A stretch of DNA of 9,297 nucleotides from an uncultured Spongiibacteraceae bacterium (GTDB taxonomy: Bacteria > Pseudomonadota > Gammaproteobacteria > Pseudomonadales > Dasaniaceae), in NCBI GenBank assembly GCA_937969395.1, contig CALBVI010000139.1, forward strand, positions 1 through 9,297. The letters run 5' to 3'. The notes beneath the pieces were generated by a model. It saw nothing but the letters and a program-made list of their open reading frames with translations, had not been told where the DNA came from and did no database searches. Both the position numbers and the translations under genes were made by a program. Position 1 is the first letter of the stretch; each line of letters starts with the position of its first letter. Below, in pieces: positions 1 through 4,970 of this stretch.

Positions 1-135
1 CAAAGATTTATAAACATCTTCAGCGCTGAGATGATGATTATCTTCATCAGCAGCTTCCATTAATTGCAGAATTTTTACCCGCGGGAGAGTGACTTTCAAT
101 CCAGCTTTACGTAACTCTTGATTTTCTATAGCCAT
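1..135 (-). CDS. fur: Ferric uptake regulator Fur, N-terminal part (gene runs off the left edge)
   Basis: Only the first 45 codons are present, read on the minus strand from an ATG at 135. The peptide begins MAIENQELRKAGLKVTLPR and continues with HHLSAEDVYKSL, which matches the start of the winged-helix DNA-binding domain of gammaproteobacterial Fur; the metal-binding and dimerisation parts are outside the window. Fur is a cytoplasmic Fe2+-sensing repressor of iron uptake genes. A Shine-Dalgarno-like AAGGG lies about 10 bases before the ATG (forward 146-150), supporting this start. The gene is divergent from bamE with 73 bp between the two ATG codons, the arrangement known in Pseudomonas (fur/omlA), where the promoters sit back to back. 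The family assignment is very likely; nothing can be said about the missing part. Confidence 0.93.
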   Translation of the reverse strand, partial: MAIENQELRKAGLKVTLPRVKILQLMEAADEDNHHLSAEDVYKSL

Positions 136-208
136 GCTTAATCTGCCCTTAGCGTTAAACTCTCGATTGCGTTATTATCCACTTCCCTGATAGAGAGTGA
201 AACAACAA

Positions 209-613
209 ATGCAAAAATATCTTATTATTTTACTGACTTTGATCATCACAGGCTGCAGCAGCCTAGAATTCCCCGGTGTTTACAAGATTGCCGTCGAACA
301 GGGCAACGTCATTACTCAGGAAATGGTTGATCAGCTGGAGTCCGGCATGTCACGTGATCAAGTGGAATACATCATGGGACGGGCACTAATAAAGGATCCC
401 TTTAATACCGACCGCTGGGACTATATTTACACTAAACGTATCGGCGAAGAAGAAGGGGTAAAACACTATTTAACGGTTTTCTTTGAAGGCGATCTGTTAA
501 AAAGCTTTCAAAGTGATATTGAGCCTAGTCCAGCAGATGTTGCCGAAACCGAAGTTAGTGATACTAACGCGACAGCAGAAGAGCTTACGCCAGAAACAGA
601 ACCGTCTTCATAA
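209..613 (+). CDS. bamE: Outer membrane protein assembly factor BamE (OmlA/SmpA lipoprotein)
   Basis: Small lipoprotein of the BAM complex, which folds beta-barrel proteins into the outer membrane. From the ATG at 209 it has 134 residues: a short hydrophobic signal peptide, a lipobox ending ITGC with the lipidated Cys at residue 16, then the SmpA/OmlA domain with the family landmarks VYKIAVEQGN, GMSRDQVEYIMG and DPFNTDRWDYIY. An in-frame GTG at 197 would add four residues; I prefer the ATG because a GAGAG sits about 11 bases before it while nothing suitable precedes the GTG. After the conserved domain comes a tail of roughly 35 residues rich in Glu, Thr, Ser and Pro, longer than the E. coli protein needs. 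It is divergent from fur and convergent with rnfH, as in many gammaproteobacteria. Confidence 0.93.
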   Translation: MQKYLIILLTLIITGCSSLEFPGVYKIAVEQGNVITQEMVDQLESGMSRDQVEYIMGRALIKDPFNTDRWDYIYTKRIGEEEGVKHYLTVFFEGDLLKSFQSDIEPSPADVAETEVSDTNATAEELTPETEPSS

Positions 614-646
614 ACACCTTGCCTGTTAGGCTTAGGTAAAAACTAC

Positions 647-706
647 AAATAAAAGCTGATGAATAACTATAGGGCTATAACTACTTAGCTTTCTCAGCTT
701 TTATTT
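647..706. terminator. Possible bidirectional terminator: 13-bp inverted repeat between bamE and rnfH
   Basis: AAATAAAAGCTGA (647-659) is the exact reverse complement of TCAGCTTTTATTT (694-706), separated by 34 bases. The stem is AT-rich, but on either strand the 3' arm is U-rich, and it sits exactly between two convergent genes. The right arm overlaps the last codons of rnfH. A smaller palindrome TATAGGGCTATA lies in the loop (669-680). The repeat is seen directly; a terminator role is inferred and would be weak by classical standards because the stem is GC-poor and the loop is long. Confidence 0.4.
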
Positions 707-992
707 TTGCCGCCCGCTCTTTTCTTACCACTTTCGGATCGGCTATCAACGGACGATAGACTTCTACTCTATCGCCATCACTCAAAACCTGCTCTTTTGG
801 TTTTGTCACAACCTTGCCAAAAACGCCCATTTTTGCGGTCTCAAGCTCAATTTCAGGAAACTGCTTAACAACCCCCGACTGCACCGCAGCATCAAAAACC
901 GTTGTATCTTGCGACACCTGTAAAGCAATAATCTGCTGCCTATCCGGTAACGCATAGCAAACTTCAACATTAATCATTGTCGACTCTGTCAT
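681..992 (-). CDS. rnfH: RnfH family ubiquitin-like protein (RatB, UPF0125)
   Basis: A 103-residue soluble protein with the RnfH/UPF0125 pattern: VEVCYALPDRQQIIAL near the start, a central PEIELETAKMGVFGKVV, and the hallmark DGDRVEVYRPLIADPK, followed by a Lys/Arg-rich tail. The family has a beta-grasp, ubiquitin-like fold; its role is uncertain. It is named after rnf clusters in some bacteria and is called RatB where it lies beside ratA. The ATG at 992 has a purine-rich GGAAAGGG just upstream; a second Met at codon 6 (977) is a possible alternative, since many family members start close to the first beta strand. It follows ratA by 70 bp on the same strand and is probably cotranscribed with it. 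The family call is secure, the biochemical function is not. Confidence 0.92.
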   Translation of the reverse strand: MTESTMINVEVCYALPDRQQIIALQVSQDTTVFDAAVQSGVVKQFPEIELETAKMGVFGKVVTKPKEQVLSDGDRVEVYRPLIADPKVVRKERAAKIKAEKAK

Positions 993-1062
993 ACCCTTTC
1001 CGTTATACCTATCTAGTTTATTTTATCTTTTGTTTGAATACGTTTCGCATGTACTCAGAATA

Positions 1063-1497
1063 TTATTTTTTATACAAGGCATGTGCACGATCAACAACAG
1101 CGTCAACTAATTTATTAGCCATTGGATTAAAGAGTACCTTAGCCGCCATCGACAATGCCTTACCAGCAAGCGTGAAATGTAATTCTAGCGAAATTTTACA
1201 AGCCTCATCACTTAACGCAGTGACTTGCCAAATACCATGAAATTGCTCAAACGGACCATCAATCAGGCTCATTTCAATCTCACCTGGCGGCCGCAGTTTA
1301 TTACGCGTGGTAAAGCTGTAGTTAAAACCTGCCTTCGACAAATCCAACCGAGCTTCCATCACCTCATCAGTCGCCAATAATATCTCAGAGCCGACACAGC
1401 CATCCATAAATTCTGGATAAGCAGCCACATCATTAAGAAGCTGGTAAATTTTGGCTGCGGGATAAGGCAATAAAGCGCTGCGATGGATATCAGTCAT
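1063..1497 (-). CDS. ratA: RatA family START/Coq10-like protein
   Basis: A 144-residue protein of the polyketide cyclase/START (SRPBCC) fold. Landmarks match E. coli RatA: RSALLPYPAAKIYQLLNDV, YPEFMDGCVGSEIL, LSKAGFNYSFTTRN, and MSLIDGPFEQFHGIW. E. coli RatA was reported to block 70S ribosome assembly and is often annotated as a toxin; the fold and relatedness to Coq10 equally suggest binding of ubiquinone or another lipid, so the toxin label should not be taken literally. I start at the ATG at 1497; two TTG codons at 1509 and 1506 are in frame directly after a stop and would add four residues, and no clear ribosome site favours either. It lies 36 bp downstream of the NSS transporter gene and 70 bp upstream of rnfH, all on the same strand. 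Confidence 0.92.
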   Translation of the reverse strand: MTDIHRSALLPYPAAKIYQLLNDVAAYPEFMDGCVGSEILLATDEVMEARLDLSKAGFNYSFTTRNKLRPPGEIEMSLIDGPFEQFHGIWQVTALSDEACKISLELHFTLAGKALSMAAKVLFNPMANKLVDAVVDRAHALYKK

Positions 1498-1533
1498 AGC
1501 ATTCAACAATCATATTAATACCAACTATGCATT

Positions 1534-2904
1534 TTAATAAAAGCTCAGATACAACGACGACACTAAAATAAGCAGTACTGCGGGCGCGGAAATATACCGT
1601 AAAAGTCGATACCATAGTAAAAAAAGATAGGGATGCTCAATATAAAATTCATCACGCAATACTTCACGCCGAAGCTTCCAACCAACAAAGACAGCAATCA
1701 ACAGACCACCAATAGGCAATAAAAGATTCGCTGTTACAAAATCCAATAACTGAAACAAGGATAATCCCTGCCAACTAACATCCGCCCAAATATTAAACGA
1801 AAGCGCCGTTAACAAACCTAACACCCAAACAAGAAAAACTAATAATGCAGCTGAAGCAGCTCGCCACCAACCAAAGCGCTCGCTTAACCAATTCACTGTC
1901 GGCTCAAGCAATGCCACCCCTGAAGTTACCGCCGCCACAGACACCATTAAAAAAAACAGCGCACCAAAATAACTGCCGTATTCCATATTGCCAAAACCGT
2001 AAGGCATCGCAATAAACATTAATCCGGGGCCCATCGCCGGAGCCATTTTTAGCGCGAACACCAAAGGGAAAATAGCCAAGCCCGCCAACAGCGAAACCAA
2101 TAAATCCAGCAGCACCACAATCGACAACATACCGCTGACTGAACGCCCATCTGGGCTATAAGAGCCAAACACTAACATTGCGCCAACCCCAATCGACAAG
2201 CTAAAAAAAGCGTGCCCCAGCGCAATCAAAAGGCTATTGGCTGTTAATTGAGTAAAATCAGGGACGAATAAAAATTCTATCGCGGCAGGACCATCGCCCA
2301 TTTTAAAACCATAAACAGCCAGCGCACTCAAGGAGAGCAATAATAAGGGCAGCGCTATACGAGCCATCATAGCGATACCAATCCTAGCGCCACTCATACT
2401 CATTAATAATATTAATGCCAAGAAAACAGATTGCCACTTAATCAACTGCCAAGGCGAAGACAAGAATTGACTAAAGCTTTCACCGGCAATTTGCACACTG
2501 GCGGCATCAAATTCACCAGTAAACAATTTTTCAATATAGGCCAAACTCCAGCCAGCGATAACGCTGTAATAAGACAGAATCAACAAAGCTGCCAACATCC
2601 CCAACCAAGCGATTAGCTTCCACCAAGGTGAGGCCACAGCCTCAATAGCAACATTATGTATGGTCGCAACAGGGTTAGCTCGACCACGGCAACCTAAAAC
2701 AACTTCCGCTATCATTACTGGTAGCGCCACCAGAAAGACACAGGCGATATAAGCCAGCAAAAATGCTGAGCCTCCGTTCTCACCTGCCAAATAAGAGAAC
2801 TTCCAAACATTACCCAAGCCAATCGCCGCACCGGTAGTGGCAGCAACAAAGGACCAACGACTACCCCAGCCGCGTTTTTTTGTTTGTAAGAAAGATGATG
2901 TCAT
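1534..2904 (-). CDS. Sodium-dependent transporter, neurotransmitter:sodium symporter (NSS/SNF) family
   Basis: A 456-residue inner-membrane protein with about eleven or twelve hydrophobic segments, the LeuT fold, and normal length for bacterial NSS members, which import amino acids or related amines with Na+. TM1 carries the signature GAAIGLGNVWKF (residues 25-36) and then GENGGSAF; N32 corresponds to the Na+-site Asn27 of LeuT, and K35 replaces the common Arg30. The TM3 motif LSYYSVIAGW holds Y113, equivalent to the substrate-contact Tyr108 of LeuT. D267 in TM7 may be the acidic residue that lets bacterial members work without chloride. The substrate cannot be read from the sequence. The ATG at 2904 has no convincing Shine-Dalgarno. 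It lies between smpB (divergent) and ratA (same strand, 36 bp away), in a spot where E. coli has ratA directly beside smpB. Confidence 0.9.
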   Translation of the reverse strand: MTSSFLQTKKRGWGSRWSFVAATTGAAIGLGNVWKFSYLAGENGGSAFLLAYIACVFLVALPVMIAEVVLGCRGRANPVATIHNVAIEAVASPWWKLIAWLGMLAALLILSYYSVIAGWSLAYIEKLFTGEFDAASVQIAGESFSQFLSSPWQLIKWQSVFLALILLMSMSGARIGIAMMARIALPLLLLSLSALAVYGFKMGDGPAAIEFLFVPDFTQLTANSLLIALGHAFFSLSIGVGAMLVFGSYSPDGRSVSGMLSIVVLLDLLVSLLAGLAIFPLVFALKMAPAMGPGLMFIAMPYGFGNMEYGSYFGALFFLMVSVAAVTSGVALLEPTVNWLSERFGWWRAASAALLVFLVWVLGLLTALSFNIWADVSWQGLSLFQLLDFVTANLLLPIGGLLIAVFVGWKLRREVLRDEFYIEHPYLFLLWYRLLRYISAPAVLLILVSSLYLSFY

Positions 2905-3033
2905 GCAGATTTTCAGTAACTAGCAAGCCTAGTGGCATTGATTGTATTTATTAAAACAACCCTAAAAACAGATATAAATCAGGGCTATATCGGTGTTTAC
3001 CTTACCCGATCTTAATCATAAGCGCTAAGATTT

Positions 3034-3046
3034 TGTAAACGTTACA
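3034..3046. repeat. Palindrome TGTAA-acg-TTACA in the NSS/smpB divergent region
   Basis: Five-base arms TGTAA (3034-3038) and TTACA (3042-3046) flank ACG. It overlaps a poor -35-like TTGTAA (3033-3038) that is 18 bp from TATAGC (3057-3062). It lies between the divergent NSS and smpB genes and could be an operator for either, but arms this short occur by chance fairly often. Confidence 0.25.
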
Positions 3047-3087
3047 CTTTTACGCCTATAGCGATACGCTTTAGCCGCAACACCCGC

Positions 3088-3093
3088 TATAAT
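3088..3093 (+). promoter_or_regulatory. Predicted -10 box of smpB, 8 bp before the start codon
   Basis: A perfect TATAAT sits 8 bp upstream of the smpB ATG at 3102. Transcription normally begins about 6-8 bases after the -10 box, which puts the first base at or next to the A of the ATG. No purine-rich ribosome site is present in the bases before the ATG. No good -35 is found 16-18 bp upstream and there is no TG extension. The match is seen; promoter activity and leaderless translation are inferred. Confidence 0.5.
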
Positions 3094-3101
3094 CGCGCCC
3101 C

Positions 3102-3578
3102 ATGAGTAAAAAGAAACCTAAAACATCTAGCAATACCATTGCCCAAAACAAAAAAGCGCGCCACGACTACCATATCGAGCAAAAATTCGAGGCGGGCGTC
3201 GTTCTGCAAGGCTGGGAAGTTAAAAGCGCGCGCATGAGTAAAGTACAAATCACCGATACTTATGTCACCATAATGAACGGCGAAGCTTATTTATTGGGCA
3301 TGCACTTCACCCCACTCAATACTGTATCGACGCACTACGTAACAGACCCAACCCGTACCCGCAAATTGCTACTCAATCAAAAAGAGATAGCAAAACTTCG
3401 ATCGGCAATCATGCAAGACGGCCGCACCTGTGTTTGCACTGCACTTTATTGGAAAGGTCACTTAGTTAAAGCTGAAGTCTGCATTGCTAAGGGCAAGCAA
3501 CTCCACGACAAACGCCAGACCGAGAAAGAAAAAGATTGGAACAAACAAAAACAACGCACCCTGAGAAATGACGACTAA
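3102..3578 (+). CDS. smpB: SsrA-binding protein SmpB
   Basis: A 158-residue RNA-binding protein that carries tmRNA (SsrA) into stalled ribosomes for trans-translation, rescuing them and tagging the incomplete peptide. Family landmarks are in order: KKARHDYHIEQKFEAGVVLQGWEVKSAR near the N terminus, the LLLNQKEIAKL segment, YWKGHLVKAEVCIAKGKQLHDKR, and the basic C-terminal tail ending KDWNKQKQRTLRNDD, which in known SmpB proteins becomes helical in the mRNA channel. Length is typical. The ATG at 3102 fits family starts, but there is no Shine-Dalgarno and a TATAAT lies 8 bp upstream. It is divergent from the NSS transporter gene. No tmRNA gene is visible downstream, unlike in E. coli where ssrA follows smpB; it is presumably elsewhere in the genome. 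Confidence 0.97.
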   Translation: MSKKKPKTSSNTIAQNKKARHDYHIEQKFEAGVVLQGWEVKSARMSKVQITDTYVTIMNGEAYLLGMHFTPLNTVSTHYVTDPTRTRKLLLNQKEIAKLRSAIMQDGRTCVCTALYWKGHLVKAEVCIAKGKQLHDKRQTEKEKDWNKQKQRTLRNDD

Positions 3579-3589
3579 TTAACAGACGA

Positions 3590-3624
3590 CTACTGGCTGC
3601 TCATTTCAAATTAACAGCCAGTAG
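3590..3624 (+). terminator. Stem-loop after smpB (no U-tract)
   Basis: CTACTGGCTG (3590-3599) pairs perfectly with CAGCCAGTAG (3615-3624) across a 15-base loop, starting 12 bases after the smpB stop codon. Neither strand has a run of T after the stem, so it is not a classical intrinsic terminator. It may protect the mRNA 3' end or act with Rho. The stem is certain; its function is inferred. Confidence 0.5.
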
Positions 3625-3753
3625 CTATCGACACAAAATTCAACTCTAGACCAATACCTCAACTCCCCCTAGCAACACCGACACCACTTATTCAATTGTT
3701 CCACTGCACTCGTTTCACTACCAATCAGGCATTACTTGCATCGACATCAATAG

Positions 3754-3767
3754 TGCTGATATCAGCA
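3754..3767. repeat. Perfect 14-bp palindrome TGCTGATATCAGCA
   Basis: Seven-base arms with no spacer, centred on GATATC, about 400 bp upstream of the gntR start. The hexamer CATCAA occurs on both sides (3745-3750 and 3766-3771). The form suits a dimeric regulator, but no promoter that it would control is evident nearby. Confidence 0.4.
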
Positions 3768-4017
3768 TCAACCACGCGACAATCCTCGGTCGATTGAACG
3801 CTAATAATATAATTGACCTCAATCAATGCAACATAGGCTAAAGTAGATAAAAATGAAGACACAAAGCATTGAAAAAGCTCAGCAAAAACACTAAAACTGT
3901 TAGTAAATCTCAAGTGATTACTACTTCTATGCACAGGGCTATCGAGAGAGTATCTCGCCCCTGAACTAGGCGGATTGCACTTTTTAGTAACAGCAAAGCA
4001 AGAGATAAAGTCACGCT

Positions 4018-4032
4018 GCCATCATTGATGGC
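4018..4032. repeat. Perfect 15-bp inverted repeat GCCATCA-t-TGATGGC
   Basis: Seven-base arms (4018-4024 and 4026-4032) around a single T, about 50 bp upstream of the gntR -35 box. This spacing would suit an upstream operator or activator site. It has no T-run, so a terminator is unlikely. Confidence 0.4.
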
Positions 4033-4050
4033 CCAAAGCTATGCGATCTT

Positions 4051-4062
4051 CTATTTAAATAG
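4051..4062. repeat. Perfect 12-bp AT-rich palindrome CTATTTAAATAG
   Basis: Self-complementary 12-mer ending 19 bp before the gntR -35 box. The position fits an UP element or an operator for a dimeric protein. AT-rich palindromes arise by chance more easily than GC-rich ones, so the case rests on its company with the neighbouring palindromes. Confidence 0.35.
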
Positions 4063-4081
4063 CGATTACTATTCATATACT

Positions 4082-4110
4082 TTGACCTAGGTCGGTCCTA
4101 ATATGATAAT
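4082..4110 (+). promoter_or_regulatory. Sigma70-type promoter of the gntR regulator
   Basis: TTGACC (4082-4087) and GATAAT (4105-4110) each match the consensus at five of six positions and are separated by exactly 17 bp. Transcription would start near 4117, giving a leader of about 50 bases before the ATG at 4166. This is the best promoter match I found in the window. Confidence 0.65.
4084..4093. promoter_or_regulatory. Putative autoregulatory operator GACCTAGGTC over the gntR -35 box
   Basis: A perfect 10-bp palindrome overlaps the -35 element, followed at once by another GGTC half-site (4094-4097). Binding here would block RNA polymerase. Its form, a GGTC/GACC pair around a TA centre, recalls the sites of HutC-type GntR proteins such as DasR/NagR, although the half-sites are in the opposite order. 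Autoregulation is inferred from position. No copy was found in the 7251-7545 gap before the receptor gene. Confidence 0.45.
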
Positions 4111-4165
4111 AGCCGCTTGCTAAACACTAATGGCAAAGTGAACCGCACAACCATCGGGTAATGAA

Positions 4166-4885
4166 ATGACCTTAAGCACAAGTTTCCAGCCACTCTATAA
4201 ACAAGTCTATGAATTATTGACTACTCGGTTAATAGAGGGCTATTGGAAGCCATCTGACGCACTACCTAGTGAAATGGCTTTAGCCGATGAACTCGGCGTA
4301 AGTCAGGGCACGGTGCGTAAAGCCCTCAATAAAATGGTTGCTGAGCAGTTATTGGAGCGACACCAAGGTAAAGGGACTTATGTTGCCGAACACTCTCAAG
4401 AAAGCTCCTTGTTTCGTTTTTTTAGATGGCGCGAGCCTAAGGGCGAAAGTCTAATCCCAGAGACTAAAGTACTCTCATCATCACGCCGTACTGCCACCCA
4501 AAATGAACAAACACAGCTAAGCCTGCCAGCCAAATCACAAGTCGTCGAACTAATACGATTAAGGTCACTAAAAGGCAAGGCCGTTATTTTTGAAAAAATT
4601 ATTCAACCGCTATCGATATTCCCCGATATAGACAAAGAGCCCGATACACCCAACTCGCTGTATACGCTATATCAAGAAAAATTTGGCATTAGTATTATGT
4701 CTGTTCGCGATGAACTTCGCGTCGCCATAGTACCGAAAAAATACGCAAAACATTTAGGCTTAGCAGCCGGCTCACCAATATTAATGGTAGAGCGTGCCAG
4801 TATTAATATTGATGGCAGAGTGGTTGAATGGAGTCAGGCTTATAGCAATACGGAAAATTTTGTTTACTCTGTAGATCTCACCTAG
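4166..4885 (+). CDS. GntR family transcriptional regulator, HutC subfamily with UTRA domain
   Basis: A 239-residue cytoplasmic DNA-binding regulator. Residues about 8-75 form the GntR winged helix, with LPSEMALADELGVSQGTVRKAL (helix-turn-helix) and the wing motif HQGKGTYVA. Residues about 95-236 fit the UTRA ligand-binding domain, ending in EWSQAYSNTENFVYSVDL, the usual C-terminal pattern. HutC-type regulators bind small effectors such as sugar phosphates, amino-acid catabolites or sugar acids, and usually repress uptake and catabolic genes. The ATG at 4166 is preceded by GGG seven bases upstream. It has its own strong promoter with a palindrome over the -35 box and is convergent with the TonB-dependent receptor gene, 85 bp between stops. 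Control of the adjacent receptor and symporter is inferred from proximity; the effector is unknown. Confidence 0.9.
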   Translation: MTLSTSFQPLYKQVYELLTTRLIEGYWKPSDALPSEMALADELGVSQGTVRKALNKMVAEQLLERHQGKGTYVAEHSQESSLFRFFRWREPKGESLIPETKVLSSSRRTATQNEQTQLSLPAKSQVVELIRLRSLKGKAVIFEKIIQPLSIFPDIDKEPDTPNSLYTLYQEKFGISIMSVRDELRVAIVPKKYAKHLGLAAGSPILMVERASINIDGRVVEWSQAYSNTENFVYSVDLT

Positions 4886-4922
4886 TATTTAGTAACACAC
4901 TCCCAATATGTGAAAAACAGGT

Positions 4923-4949
4923 AAAAAAAAGGGGCGATATAATCGCCCC
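4923..4949 (-). terminator. Strong intrinsic terminator of the TonB-dependent receptor gene
   Basis: GGGGCGAT (4931-4938) and ATCGCCCC (4942-4949) form an 8-bp GC-rich stem with a 3-base loop. Eight A residues at 4923-4930 become an uninterrupted U-run after the stem on the minus strand, about 20 bases after the receptor stop codon. On the plus strand the stem is followed by AAAGAAA, so it should not terminate gntR efficiently. Confidence 0.92.
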
Positions 4950-4970
4950 AAAGAAACACAGCACTAAGAC

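Larger units (their letters stand above)
3579..4165. other. 587-bp intergenic region rich in palindromes, no credible gene
   Basis: Between smpB and the GntR regulator I find no recognisable coding sequence, tRNA or tmRNA. The longest open frame, 69 codons on the minus strand (3725-3934) from a GTG, resembles nothing I know, has no ribosome site, and is not credible. The region contains a stem-loop after smpB (3590-3624), perfect palindromes at 3754-3767, 4018-4032 and 4051-4062, and the gntR promoter with its own palindrome (4082-4110). The stretch from about 3625 to 3750 shows nothing I can interpret. Confidence 0.6.

Noticed and set aside
136..208. Promoter pair in the fur/bamE divergent region (TATTAT at 173-178 with a weak TTAGCG at 149-154)
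   Set aside because: The -35 match is poor and no Fur-box-like repeat is visible, so I do not call a specific promoter.
977..1240. Open frame on the plus strand, 87 codons
   Set aside because: It lies antisense to ratA and the rnfH start, has no ribosome site, and its product resembles nothing known.
3853..3894. 13-residue open frame MKTQSIEKAQQKH
   Set aside because: No ribosome site and no promoter; too short to support without conservation data.
3725..3934. 69-codon open frame on the minus strand in the smpB-gntR gap
   Set aside because: It starts with GTG, has no Shine-Dalgarno and no recognisable family, and contains the 14-bp palindrome. Chance open frame is the simpler reading.
3936..3960. 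Imperfect hairpin with CGAGA/TCTCG arms and GGG/CCC ends
   Set aside because: It needs a four-base bulge, has no T-run and no gene to serve; probably chance.
3579..4165. tmRNA (ssrA) gene next to smpB
   Set aside because: No tmRNA acceptor stem, tag-coding segment or terminal TPsiC-type arm could be recognised on either strand.
4161..4169. Two-codon minigene ATG AAA TGA overlapping the gntR start (ATGA overlap)
   Set aside because: The only ribosome-site-like GGG (4156-4158) is too close to the ATG at 4161 but well placed for 4166, so the first ATG is probably not used.
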